Origin: Gracilibacillus timonensis | GTDB lineage: Bacteria; Bacillota; Bacilli; Bacillales; Amphibacillaceae | Length of the DNA: 64,000 nucleotides | Direction: 5' to 3' | NCBI RefSeq assembly: GCF_900086715.1 | Contig: NZ_FLKH01000012.1 | Coordinates: forward strand, 186,001-250,000 | In this document: one piece after another, positions 18,244-27,565 of the stretch | Numbering within the stretch: position 1 is the first letter of the stretch | Layout: every line of letters begins with the position of its first letter | Notes under the pieces: model-generated | Databases searched by the model: none | The model's input: only the letters and a program-made list of their open reading frames with translations | What the model was told of the DNA's origin: nothing | Position numbers and translations under genes: made by a program

Positions 18244-19020
18244 ATGTTGTTAGAAGCCATTTTAATCGCCTTATGGGCCGGAATCATTGGTATAGATCTT
18301 TATGTCGGTCTCACACATATACATCGGCCGGTAGTAACCGGACTTGTTGTCGGGATGATTTTAGGAGATGTGACAACTGGACTGATCGTTGGTGGGACGT
18401 TAGAACTTATTTGGATGGGAATGGTACCGCTTGCAGGTGCTCAACCGCCAAATGTAGTAATTGGCGGAACAATTGGAACAGCATTCGGAATTATTCTCGG
18501 GAGTGATGCACAAGCAGCAGTAGGTATTGCTATTCCATTTGCTGTAGCGGTTCAGGGATTGATCACCTTGTTTTTTACTTTATTCGCTCCAATGATGCAT
18601 AAGGCTGATCAGTTTGCTCTTGACGCCAATTATCGTGGGATTGAGAAGATCAATTACCTAGGTGTTACCATATTATTTGTCTTTAATGCATTGATTGCTT
18701 TTTTACCTATTTATTTTGGTGCAGAACAGGCGACGCATTATGTAGAGGCAATACCTGAATGGATTATCAACGGATTATCGATTGCTGGTGGTATCATGCC
18801 TGCTGTTGGTTTTGCCATGCTGTTGAAAATTATGATGAAAATAGAATATGTGATGTTCTTTATTGTCGGTTTTGTACTTGCTGCCTATTTAGAATTACCA
18901 GTATTGGCTATTGCCCTGATTGGTTTGGCAATTGCATTATATGATTTTTATCAGAATAAAAATAAGAAAGATCCTGATCAATCATCACCTCAAGAGGAGG
19001 AGATTACCGATGGCATCTAA
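18244..19020 (+). CDS. PTS EIIC component, mannose/GalNAc family
   Basis: A 258-residue integral membrane protein with the Man-family IIC features GGTLELIWMGMVPLAGAQPPN and many hydrophobic segments. AAAGGAGG is well placed before ATG 18244. With IID it forms the translocation channel. The C-terminus becomes hydrophilic (KNKKDPDQSSPQEEE) and overlaps the start of the IID gene by 11 bp, indicating translational coupling. Confidence 0.9.
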   Translation: MLLEAILIALWAGIIGIDLYVGLTHIHRPVVTGLVVGMILGDVTTGLIVGGTLELIWMGMVPLAGAQPPNVVIGGTIGTAFGIILGSDAQAAVGIAIPFAVAVQGLITLFFTLFAPMMHKADQFALDANYRGIEKINYLGVTILFVFNALIAFLPIYFGAEQATHYVEAIPEWIINGLSIAGGIMPAVGFAMLLKIMMKIEYVMFFIVGFVLAAYLELPVLAIALIGLAIALYDFYQNKNKKDPDQSSPQEEEITDGI

Positions 19021-19828
19021 TTATATATATGAAGATAAAACAGAAGCTGTGGAATTACAACCTAAACAGTTACGACACTTAGTCTGGCGTTCATTATTAC
19101 TTCAAGCTTCTTTCAATTATGAACGTATGCAAGCAGCTGGATGGCTTTATTCCATTTTACCGGGGCTGCGACAAATTCACAAAAACAGGCAAGACTTAAG
19201 TAAATCCATGAAAGATCATATGGAGTTTTTTAACACACATCCATTTCTTGTGACCTTCATTATGGGTATAATTCTTGCAATGGAAGGTAAAAAGGAAGAT
19301 AGAGAGGCGATTCGAGGGATTAAAGTCGCTACTATGGGACCGTTGGGCGGTATTGGAGATGCACTATTTTACCTAACATTACTACCTATTACAGCTGGTA
19401 TTGGGGCGTCGTTAGCTGTAGATGGTAATTTTCTTGGACCGATTATTTTCGTATTGATGTTTAATATTATTCACTTTGGTGTACGTTTTGGTCTCATGAC
19501 ATACGGTTATAAAACGGGTGTTAAAGCCATTGCAAAATTGAAAGAAGGAACGAAATTTGTTTCTCGGGCGGCTTCGATTGTTGGTTTGACCGTTGTCGGA
19601 GGATTAATTGCCACTTATGTTGCCTTACAAATTGACTATGTATGGGTACAAGGGGAATCGGAGTTGAACATTCAAACAGAGGTACTTGATCAAATTATGC
19701 CTGCTATGCTGCCTCTTGCATACACATTGTTGATGTACTGGTTATTAAAAAAGGGTTGGTCTCCACTTATGTTAATTGGAATCACTGTAGTTTTAGGGCT
19801 AATAGGCTCATTACTTGGCATTATGTAA
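19010..19828 (+). CDS. PTS EIID component, mannose/GalNAc family
   Basis: A 272-residue EIID. The N-terminal region QLRHLVWRSLLLQASFNYERMQ is soluble, followed by NTHPFLVTFIMGIILAMEG and the glycine-rich MGPLGGIGDALFY motif of this family, with hydrophobic C-terminal helices. I take ATG 19010 (MASNYIYEDK), which has AAGAGGAGG 9-10 nt upstream and overlaps the end of IIC. Longer in-frame extensions have no ribosome site. The last gene before an intergenic hairpin. Confidence 0.9.
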   Translation: MASNYIYEDKTEAVELQPKQLRHLVWRSLLLQASFNYERMQAAGWLYSILPGLRQIHKNRQDLSKSMKDHMEFFNTHPFLVTFIMGIILAMEGKKEDREAIRGIKVATMGPLGGIGDALFYLTLLPITAGIGASLAVDGNFLGPIIFVLMFNIIHFGVRFGLMTYGYKTGVKAIAKLKEGTKFVSRAASIVGLTVVGGLIATYVALQIDYVWVQGESELNIQTEVLDQIMPAMLPLAYTLLMYWLLKKGWSPLMLIGITVVLGLIGSLLGIM

Positions 19829-19867
19829 AATTTTAATAATTAAAAAATAATTCTAGCCATAAATAGA

Positions 19868-19933
19868 TGATCAAAAAGTTCAATAAAATGCGTAGGAAAA
19901 CATTACGTCTATCTTTAACGAACTTTTTGATCA
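19868..19933 (+). terminator. Inverted repeat between EIID and EIIA genes
   Basis: A perfect 14-bp inverted repeat (TGATCAAAAAGTTC / GAACTTTTTGATCA) encloses 38 bp with a smaller CGTA...TACG pairing. There is no U tract directly after it. It may attenuate or process the PTS transcript so that EIIA is expressed at a different level. Confidence 0.5.
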
Positions 19934-19958
19934 CGCATTATAAGAAGGGAGTATTACA

Positions 19959-20378
19959 ATGATTGGCATAGTCATAGCAGGACATGGTTCCTTTTCAACA
20001 GCTATATTAGAATCTGTCGAGTTAATTGCGGGATCTGTTCAAAAGGCAGAGACTGTTGAATTTAAAGATGATACAGATAAACTGGAAAAAGAAATCAAAC
20101 AGGCTATTCATGAAGTGGATGGTGGGAACGGTGTTGTCTGTTTCACGGATTTAGCTGGAGGTACACCTTTTAATATTTGTTCCCAAGTGGCTTCATCATT
20201 ATCGGGTGTTCAAGTTATCGGTGGAATCAATTCTCCTATGTTGTTAAGTGGAATTTTTCAGCGGGAAGCAGGTCTTCAAGAATTTGTGGAGAAAGTCATG
20301 GAGGATGGGAAAAGTAATATTAAACAGTTCGCTATGGAAAAAAGAAAAGAATCGTCTACTTCACAGGATGGAATCTAA
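19959..20378 (+). CDS. PTS EIIA component, mannose/GalNAc family
   Basis: A 139-residue EIIA of the Man family. The N-terminus IGIVIAGHGSFSTAI carries the phosphoacceptor His9, and VCFTDLAGGTPFN is the family loop. GAAGGGAG precedes the ATG. It transfers phosphate from HPr to the EIIB at 17733. It is the last intact gene of the PTS operon; only a nagA-like remnant follows. Confidence 0.9.
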   Translation: MIGIVIAGHGSFSTAILESVELIAGSVQKAETVEFKDDTDKLEKEIKQAIHEVDGGNGVVCFTDLAGGTPFNICSQVASSLSGVQVIGGINSPMLLSGIFQREAGLQEFVEKVMEDGKSNIKQFAMEKRKESSTSQDGI

Positions 20379-20528
20379 CCACAAAGAAGGGATTACATGA
20401 TCCTATTGTATCAAGGCAAGTTGTTTTTTATTATAAGACGGTGAAAAAAGTGGCATGTTTATAAGTAAATCAGGATCAGTTTGGTATCTTTGTTGGATCA
20501 GGTCAACATCATTGATTGGAGTGGTTAG

Positions 20529-20783
20529 ACCGTTTCCCACAGGTTATTTGACACCCACATGCATGGCATCAACGGCTATGATGTGATGAATGGGAACACG
20601 GAGGCAGTTCAAGATATTTCTGAAGCCATTCTGTCACTCGGTGTTACCTGCTTTCTATCAACAACGTTGACCTCTTCGGAAGCGGATCTTAAGCAGGTCA
20701 TTACAGCCATTCGTGATGCCGTTAAACAAAGGTTACAAGGGGCGCAATCAGAAGATATGTTTTTGGAAGGTCCATATTTGTAA
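20529..20783 (+). pseudogene. Fragment of N-acetylglucosamine/galactosamine-6-P deacetylase
   Basis: The peptide FDTHMHGINGYDVMNGNTEA, continuing to LSLGVTCFLSTTLTSSEADL and ending FLEGPYL, is the early barrel segment of NagA/AgaA deacetylases, including the metal-binding HxH. Upstream the frame is closed by a TAG and no N-terminal beta-sandwich is recognisable. Downstream it stops right after EGPYL, so about two thirds of the enzyme is missing. About 75 residues of a normal 380-400 remain. The position after a GalNAc PTS is typical of an intact agaA. The deacetylase step must be supplied from elsewhere. Confidence 0.8.
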
Positions 20784-20891
20784 GTTATTATGGTCAAGTC
20801 TATTCATTTATATAGGAACAGAGAACTCCTAGAGGAAAAGTGTAAAAACTAGTCAGGAAAATTCAAAATGAATAATTATTGGAGGATTGTT

Positions 20892-23800
20892 ATGAGTAAT
20901 AAACAAAGTAATACTAATAAATATACCAGCGTATGGTTGATTTTTATGTTGATATTGACTATGTTTGCCCCAGTTAATACCGTGATGGCTAATACTAAAA
21001 ATACTACATCAGACGTAACAACTATTAACGATTCTCTTGAGGAACCGGAAATGCTATCTGCCAGTGATTCATTTACGGAAATTGGTTTAATTGATCAGAT
21101 AACCCGAGAAGGTAGTGATATTTTTATAGAACTGGCAAGCGGTGAATCTATCAAGATAAACTTTCTTAAGACTAACCTTTTCAGGATGCACTTAGATCCA
21201 AAGGGTGAATTTCCAGAATATCCAACTCCGAATAGTGAAGACCACACAACAACAATCATTGCTAAGGGAGCTGATGATTATACTAAAGAATATGGAGAAA
21301 TTGATATTAATTTATATGAAAGCGATTCCAAATATTATAAAATTTCAACAGAAGATATTGAATTAAGTATTGAAAAACAAACATCTAAAATGAACTTATA
21401 CGATAAGATAAACGATAAACAGCTTTGGAGTGAGAGTGAGCCATTAAAATATGATGGTAATAAAACAGTACAAACATTAGAAACAAAAGAAAAAGAATAT
21501 TTTTATGGTGGAGGCCAGCAAAACGGATTTTATTCTCATAAAAATGAATCTATTAATATTGCTATTGGAGGGGGATGGGATGCCGGAGCAGCTTCCAGTC
21601 CAGTTCCTTTCTATATAAGTACTCAAGGATATGGAGTTATGCGAAACACATTCAAACCTGGTGTTTATGATTTTTCCAAAGAAGCAACTTTCGCGCACAA
21701 TGAACAAAGATTTGACGCTTACTATTTTGTAGACGATTCGATACCATCCATTATTGATGAATACACAGAGTTAACCGGTCAAGCGGCACTTATGCCAGAA
21801 TACGCTTTTTATTTAGGGCATGCCGATTGTTTCAATGGAACGCATAATGGACATGGTGATCAGCGGACACTCTTGGATGAGGGTCTAAACCAATTAAATG
21901 AATATGGTGAGAATGATATGCCATTAGGGTGGTTTCTGCCTAATGATGGATATGGTTGTGGCTACGGTGGTTTAGATAACTTAGAAAAATTTGTAGATGG
22001 AGCAAATGAACATGGAGTGGAAGTAGGGCTGTGGACGGAAAGTAATCTTCACCCAGATCCTAGTTTGCCTGCAGATAGTCCATTGCGAAGAGATCTTGAT
22101 GGTGAAGTGCAAGCTGGTGTGAGAGGTGTAAAAACCGATGTAGCATGGGTAGGACAAGGTTATTCGATGGCCTTAGATGCAACTCGTCAAGCTGCAGAAG
22201 GAATAATGAAAGAAGAGAATTCTAGTGGAGCACGCCCTTTTGTGGTTAGTTTAGATGGATGGGCAGGAACGCAACGCTATGCTTCATTATGGTCTGGTGA
22301 TCAATATGGTGGAAACTGGGAATACATTAGAATGCACATCCCAACTTATATTGGTGCAGGATTATCAGGTAATCCCAATGTCGGATCGGATATGGACGGG
22401 ATATTTGGTGGTGACGAAGTAATACAAACCCGCGATCATCAGTGGAAAGCTTTTACTCCTATTCAAATCAATATGGATGGTTGGTCTTCAGTAGATGATA
22501 AGAAAAACCCGTGGAACTATGGAGAACCTTATGCTTCTATAAACAGAATGTACTTGAAGTTAAAGTCTCGAATGATGCCATATAACTATACAATTGCAGA
22601 AGAATCTACTACTACATCTATGCCTATGGTAAGAGGTATGATGTTAGAATTTCCAGAAGATTCATATACGTACGGAACCCAAACACAATATCAATATATG
22701 TGGGGGCCAAACTTATTAATTGCCCCGGTGTACAATGAATCTGATCATGAAGCTGGTGTAAGGAATGGAATTTATTTACCAGACGAAGAACAAGTGTGGA
22801 TTGATTATTTCACAGGTGATCAATATCAAGGTGGAGGAGTTATCGATAACTTCGAGGCACCATTATGGAAAACGCCTGTTTTTGTTAAGAATGGCGCCAT
22901 TATTCCAATGACTCCTGATAATAATTCAACTAATCAATTAGATGGATCTGAGAATCGAATTTTTGATATATATCCATCAGGCACATCTAGTTTTACCTTG
23001 TACGAAGATGATGGTAAATCTCTTGATTATAAAAACGGACAGAACACAAGAACAAAAATTACTTCAGAAGTGCACGATGGACAAGTAATTATTACAGTCG
23101 GTACAGCACAGGGAAAAGGCTATGATGGTATGGTAAAAAATAGAGGAACAGAGTTTTTGGTTAATACCCGTGTAAAACCAAATAATATAGTCGCTCAAGC
23201 TGGTGGAGAAGAAATTATTCTAACAGAAGTGACCTCTGAAGCAGAATATAATAATTCGGAAAATGTTTTCTTCTATAATGAGAATCCCGATTTAAATCAA
23301 TATGCTACCCCGGATTCTGAGTTTGAAGATGTAGAAATAGAGACATCCCCCAAACTAAAAGTGAAGGTAGAGAAGACAGATATTACCGCAAATGAAGTAC
23401 AAGTAATAGTAGATGGTTTTGATAATACCCAAGGCAAAGAGGTAGTTGATCCTAAAGTTCCGGATATGCCGACAAATTTAAGAGCAAATGAGGAAGATAT
23501 TACGGATAGACAGATTCATTTGCAATGGGATCAGGTTGATGGCGACAATACGTATGATCTAATGATAGATGGAGTAGTGTATAGAAATGTATTTACTTCA
23601 CCAGATAATGAACAAACGCCATTCTACATCCATAAAGATTTATTTCATGATACGGCTTATACTTATCGTGTAAGGGCTGTTAATTCAAAAGGAGCTTCTG
23701 ACTGGACGGATGAAGTAACATTTCAAACAAAGCTTGACCGGTTTAGAAATGTACCCGAAAACATGACAGCTGAAGCGAGCAGTGAACAGTCAGGTGAAGG

Positions 23801-26800
23801 TGCTGAGAATGCTATAGATGGTGATGAAGGGACATTATGGCATACTGACTGGAATGATGGAAATCAACCACCACACACCTATGAAATTGATATGCAGTTA
23901 GCGTATCAATTAGATAAATTTGAATATCTACCAAGACCTGCCGCAAGTAATGGAACTATTCTAAAATATGATTTAGATGTCAGTTTGGATGGTAAGACCT
24001 ATAAAAATATTGTCACGGATGGAACATTCGAACGTAATGGTGATGTAAAAACGGTTAACTTTGATGAAGACGTGAGAGCGAGATACATTAAATTAACAAT
24101 TAAAGATGGTGTAGGTGGATTTGCAAGCGCTCATGAATTTAGACCGTATAAAGTGAACAATACTGAAGGAATCGTCGTGGGAGAAAATATTCCAAACGGA
24201 GTCATTGATGAAGACGATTTAACATTCTTTGCAAGTTACATCGGTGTAGATGATACGGATACAGCATGGGATCAAGTATCCAAAGTTGACATTAATTATA
24301 ATGGCGTTATTGATGCCTATGATCTTATGTATGTAGCAGGCCAATTGGGTGAAACACCATTAGAAGCGACCGGTGATGATATTGGTGGAGCACTAAACCT
24401 CAAACCAGAAAAGGAACAATTAAAAGAAGGAGAAGAATTTTTCGTTGAGATCAATGGAGAAACCTTACAAGACATCAATGCCTTTAATTTAGAATTAACA
24501 CTTAATTCTAATAAATATGATGTGATTGATATTTTGCTTGTGGATTCAACTGAACATATGTTACGTTATTCATCTCAAAGAGACGCAGGAGACTCTGAAG
24601 AACGATTGATGGCAGCTTTTTCTAATAAGGGCTCTCAGGAAGTTTTAGAAGGGACAAATACTCTGGCTGTAGTTAAAGTAAGAGCGTTGCAAGATACTGA
24701 TTTTGATATGTCAATTACCAGGTCACTACTCATTAACACCGGATTTGACGTCATTGATGAGATTGGAGAAGTAGAAAAACCTGATTCAGAAGTTGATAAG
24801 AGTGTATTAGAATCAAAAATAGAAGAAGCTCAAGCCATTGATTTAGAGGATTATACCGAAGAAAGTGTTAATAACTTGACGGAAGCATTAGCAACAGCAG
24901 AAGCAGTGCTAGCTGATGAATCAGCCACACAAGAAGTAGTAGACAAAGCCTTCACAGAGTTAGAGACAGCAATCAACGGATTAGAAGCAGCAGTAGATAA
25001 GACAGCATTAGAAGTAAAAGTAGAAGAGGCCCAAGCTATTGATTTAGAAGGTTATACGGAGGAAAGTGTTGAAGCACTGACCGAAGCCATAACAATAGCA
25101 GAGACAGTATTAGCCGATGAACAAGCAACCCAAGAAACAATAGATCAAGCTTTCGCAGAGTTAGAGACAGCGATTAATGGACTTAAGGAAAAAGCAGACA
25201 AGTCAGCATTGGAAACAAAAGTAGAAGAAGCACAGGCTATTGATTTACAGGACTACACCGAGAAGAGTGCTGCTGCACTGGTAGAAGCATTAGCAACAGC
25301 AGAAACAATACTAGTCGATGAATCAGCAACACAGGAAGCAGTCGATAACGTTTTAGCAGAGTTAGAGACAGCAATTAATGGATTACAGGAAGCAATAAAT
25401 AAAGCAGCGTTAGAAGCAAAGATAGAAGAAGCAAAAGAATTAGACATAGAGAGGTTGTCGGAAGAAAGCAAAAACAGGTTGGCAGACACATTAACTGCTT
25501 CAGAAACAGTGTTGACCGATCCAGAAGCAACGGAAGAAGAAATAGGCGAAGCACTGCAAGAACTGGAAACTGTCATCAAAGAATTACGTGAAGAACTAGG
25601 AGAAGTTGATAAATCGGAATTGGAAGCAAAAATAGAAGAAGTCCAAGCCATTGATTTAGAAGGTTATACCGAAAAAAGTGTTAATAACCTGACAGAAGCA
25701 TTAGCAACAGCAGAAGCAGTGCTAGCCGATGAATCTGCCACACAAGAAACAATAGACAAAGTTATCGTAGAGTTAGAGACAGCAATCAACGGATTAGAAG
25801 CAGCGGTAGATAAGGCAACATTAGAAACAAAAATAGAAGAAGCCCAAGCTATTGATTTAGAAGATTACACTGAAGAGAGTGGCACTACCCTAACAGAAGC
25901 ATTAGCAGCAGCGGAAACAGTGTTAGTCGATGAATCAGCGACACAGGAAGTAGTAGACAAAGCCATCGCAGAGTTAGAGACAGCAATCAACGAATTAGAA
26001 GCAGCGGTAGATAAGGCAATATTAGAAACAAAAGTAGAAGAAGCCCAAGCTATTGATTTAGAAGGTTACACCGAAGAGAGTGGCACTACCCTAACAGAAG
26101 CATTAGCAGCAGCGGAAACAGTGTTAGACGATGAATCAGCGACACAGGAAGTAGTAGACAAAGCCATCGCAGAGTTAGAGACAGCAATCAACGAATTAGA
26201 AGCAGCGGTAGATAAGGCAACATTAGAAACAAAAATAGAAGAAGCCCAAGCTATTGATTTAGAAGGTTACACCGAAGAGAGTGGTACTGTCCTAACAGAA
26301 GCATTAGCAGCAGCGGAAACAGTGTTAGACGATGAATCAGCGACACAGGAAGTAGTAGATAAAGCTGTATCTGCTTTAGCGGCAGCAGTAAAACAATTAG
26401 AGTTGCTAGATACGGAGGAGATAGATAAAACTGCATTACAAGAAGTAGTAGATTCTCACTTGAATAAACAGAAATCAGACTACACAACAGAAAGCTGGGA
26501 AAGATTTATCGAGGCATTAGATAAGGCGGTATTAGTGTTGGCTAACGAAACTGTCACACAAGAAAAAGTAGACAACACAGAATCCGCTTTAGTCTCTGCA
26601 ATTGAACAATTACAACTAATGGAAACGGAAACTGTTAATAAAACCGCATTACAAGAGCTAGTGGACGCCCAAACGAATAAGCAGGAATCCAATTATACCA
26701 TAGAAAGTTGGAAGGTATTTGATCAAGCAATGACAGATGCAAGAGAAATTTTAGCAGCAGAAACAGCTGATCAGGATGCAGTGGATACAGCCATGTCAGA

Positions 26801-27089
26801 GTTACAAGCAGCAATTAAGGATCTGCAAGCAAAAGATAGCAGTAATAGTCATGAGACGAATAAAGGGAAAGAATCAGAGGTTAATGAAGAAACGAATGTC
26901 AGTGGTTCGGGCGGAAACCAGGATAGTGACAATGATACCAAAAATACTGGAGCCAGTAATAATAAAGATAGTGACACACTTCCAGATACAGCAACATCTA
27001 CATTTAATTGGATCATTGCAGGTCTGTTATTTGCACTACTAGGACTTGTCATAGCGTTCTATGAGTTAAGACGTAAAAAAGCAAAATAA
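20892..27089 (+). CDS. Cell-wall-anchored GH31 enzyme, probable alpha-N-acetylgalactosaminidase
   Basis: About 2065 residues. ATG 20892 has GGAGG with 6-nt spacing; an earlier in-frame ATG at 20868 lacks a ribosome site. A signal peptide is followed by an N-terminal beta domain and the GH31 barrel, with putative nucleophile Asp416 in VKTDVAWVG and acid/base Asp470 in WSGDQYGGNWEYIR. Then come FN3 (about 855-950), F5/8 type C or CBM32-like (951-1089), dockerin-like (1098-1156, two calcium-loop repeats), cohesin-like (1164-1291), ten FIVAR repeats (1301-1981) and LPDTA (2030-2034) with membrane anchor. The barrel resembles the GH31 alpha-GalNAc-ase group rather than alpha-glucosidases, which suits removal of Tn-type GalNAc. 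Substrate is inferred. Confidence 0.85.
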   Translation: MSNKQSNTNKYTSVWLIFMLILTMFAPVNTVMANTKNTTSDVTTINDSLEEPEMLSASDSFTEIGLIDQITREGSDIFIELASGESIKINFLKTNLFRMHLDPKGEFPEYPTPNSEDHTTTIIAKGADDYTKEYGEIDINLYESDSKYYKISTEDIELSIEKQTSKMNLYDKINDKQLWSESEPLKYDGNKTVQTLETKEKEYFYGGGQQNGFYSHKNESINIAIGGGWDAGAASSPVPFYISTQGYGVMRNTFKPGVYDFSKEATFAHNEQRFDAYYFVDDSIPSIIDEYTELTGQAALMPEYAFYLGHADCFNGTHNGHGDQRTLLDEGLNQLNEYGENDMPLGWFLPNDGYGCGYGGLDNLEKFVDGANEHGVEVGLWTESNLHPDPSLPADSPLRRDLDGEVQAGVRGVKTDVAWVGQGYSMALDATRQAAEGIMKEENSSGARPFVVSLDGWAGTQRYASLWSGDQYGGNWEYIRMHIPTYIGAGLSGNPNVGSDMDGIFGGDEVIQTRDHQWKAFTPIQINMDGWSSVDDKKNPWNYGEPYASINRMYLKLKSRMMPYNYTIAEESTTTSMPMVRGMMLEFPEDSYTYGTQTQYQYMWGPNLLIAPVYNESDHEAGVRNGIYLPDEEQVWIDYFTGDQYQGGGVIDNFEAPLWKTPVFVKNGAIIPMTPDNNSTNQLDGSENRIFDIYPSGTSSFTLYEDDGKSLDYKNGQNTRTKITSEVHDGQVIITVGTAQGKGYDGMVKNRGTEFLVNTRVKPNNIVAQAGGEEIILTEVTSEAEYNNSENVFFYNENPDLNQYATPDSEFEDVEIETSPKLKVKVEKTDITANEVQVIVDGFDNTQGKEVVDPKVPDMPTNLRANEEDITDRQIHLQWDQVDGDNTYDLMIDGVVYRNVFTSPDNEQTPFYIHKDLFHDTAYTYRVRAVNSKGASDWTDEVTFQTKLDRFRNVPENMTAEASSEQSGEGAENAIDGDEGTLWHTDWNDGNQPPHTYEIDMQLAYQLDKFEYLPRPAASNGTILKYDLDVSLDGKTYKNIVTDGTFERNGDVKTVNFDEDVRARYIKLTIKDGVGGFASAHEFRPYKVNNTEGIVVGENIPNGVIDEDDLTFFASYIGVDDTDTAWDQVSKVDINYNGVIDAYDLMYVAGQLGETPLEATGDDIGGALNLKPEKEQLKEGEEFFVEINGETLQDINAFNLELTLNSNKYDVIDILLVDSTEHMLRYSSQRDAGDSEERLMAAFSNKGSQEVLEGTNTLAVVKVRALQDTDFDMSITRSLLINTGFDVIDEIGEVEKPDSEVDKSVLESKIEEAQAIDLEDYTEESVNNLTEALATAEAVLADESATQEVVDKAFTELETAINGLEAAVDKTALEVKVEEAQAIDLEGYTEESVEALTEAITIAETVLADEQATQETIDQAFAELETAINGLKEKADKSALETKVEEAQAIDLQDYTEKSAAALVEALATAETILVDESATQEAVDNVLAELETAINGLQEAINKAALEAKIEEAKELDIERLSEESKNRLADTLTASETVLTDPEATEEEIGEALQELETVIKELREELGEVDKSELEAKIEEVQAIDLEGYTEKSVNNLTEALATAEAVLADESATQETIDKVIVELETAINGLEAAVDKATLETKIEEAQAIDLEDYTEESGTTLTEALAAAETVLVDESATQEVVDKAIAELETAINELEAAVDKAILETKVEEAQAIDLEGYTEESGTTLTEALAAAETVLDDESATQEVVDKAIAELETAINELEAAVDKATLETKIEEAQAIDLEGYTEESGTVLTEALAAAETVLDDESATQEVVDKAVSALAAAVKQLELLDTEEIDKTALQEVVDSHLNKQKSDYTTESWERFIEALDKAVLVLANETVTQEKVDNTESALVSAIEQLQLMETETVNKTALQELVDAQTNKQESNYTIESWKVFDQAMTDAREILAAETADQDAVDTAMSELQAAIKDLQAKDSSNSHETNKGKESEVNEETNVSGSGGNQDSDNDTKNTGASNNKDSDTLPDTATSTFNWIIAGLLFALLGLVIAFYELRRKKAK
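24795..26830 (+). repeat. Ten tandem FIVAR repeats in the GH31 gene
   Basis: Ten repeats of about 67 codons (201 bp), each beginning DK or NK and containing EAQAIDLEGYTEES-like and ATQEVVDKAIAELETAI-like segments. Copies starting at 25809, 26010 and 26211 are nearly identical in DNA, indicating recent expansion. Copies 4, 9 and 10 are divergent; the last two resemble the FIVAR repeats of the GH101 protein. They probably form a helical stalk holding the catalytic part away from the wall. Confidence 0.9.
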
Positions 27090-27096
27090 GAGAATG

Positions 27097-27130
27097 AAAA
27101 AGGAAAGAGCCATTGTGTTCTTTCCTTTTT
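27097..27130 (+). terminator. Rho-independent terminator after GH31 gene
   Basis: AAAAAGGAAAGA pairs with TCTTTCCTTTTT around a 10-nt loop, immediately after the stop codon. Confidence 0.85.
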
Positions 27131-27334
27131 GTAAGAGTGAGGAAGTGAAAAAGACATGTGGTTTATCAATGAAGGCGTAGGTCTTTGTAGTTATTCCTTA
27201 TTAAGAGTATTTTTGTACTATATTCAAAAAATCCCAATTACTTCAGTATTGTTCTATAAACCCTTTCATAGGTAAACAGTTCATCGGCAGGAACAACATT
27301 CCGCTTTACACTTCCACGCCTTAAATAGCACAAC

Positions 27335-27368
27335 AAAAGCTTGCCCTCATCAAGAGAGCAAGCTTTTT
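27335..27368 (-). terminator. Terminator of the 26-codon microprotein gene
   Basis: AAAAGCTTGC and GCAAGCTTTTT form a compact stem 11 bp beyond the reverse-strand stop at 27379. It would also stop transcription from the left. Confidence 0.75.
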
Positions 27369-27378
27369 GTTAATTTCA

Positions 27379-27459
27379 TTAATGCTTCGCTTCATACCCC
27401 GCAGCAAAAATAGCAACCAAAAAGGAAATAGACACACCAATAATTAACGCAACACCCAT
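27379..27459 (-). CDS. 26-residue single-span membrane microprotein
   Basis: A reverse-strand frame ATG (27459) to TAA (27379) encodes MGVALIIGVSISFLVAIFAA followed by GYEAKH. A strong AAAGGAGG lies 8-10 nt upstream and a rho-independent terminator directly downstream, so this is a complete small transcription unit despite its size. The peptide is one transmembrane helix with a short polar C-terminal tail. I do not recognise a family; bd-oxidase CydS-like or other Bacillus microproteins are the sort of comparison to make. The rest of the 27131-27646 gap shows a faint dispersed-repeat trace near 27290-27330 and the prkA promoter. Confidence 0.65.
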   Translation of the reverse strand: MGVALIIGVSISFLVAIFAAGYEAKH

Positions 27460-27565
27460 ACAAGTAGCCTCCTTTATTTATCTTCATCTGTCCATTATGT
27501 ACGTTTTTCTATTATCTCCATATATTATAACGAAATACAGTTCATTTGTGAAGGGCTCATTTCCA

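Noticed and set aside
24187-24765. Evidence for a cellulosome
   Set aside because: One dockerin-like and one cohesin-like module in a single protein, with no scaffoldin or other dockerin enzymes in the window, is not enough.
24795-26700. Antisense frames opposite the FIVAR repeats
   Set aside because: They mirror the repetitive coding strand; composition is S/A/L-rich low complexity.
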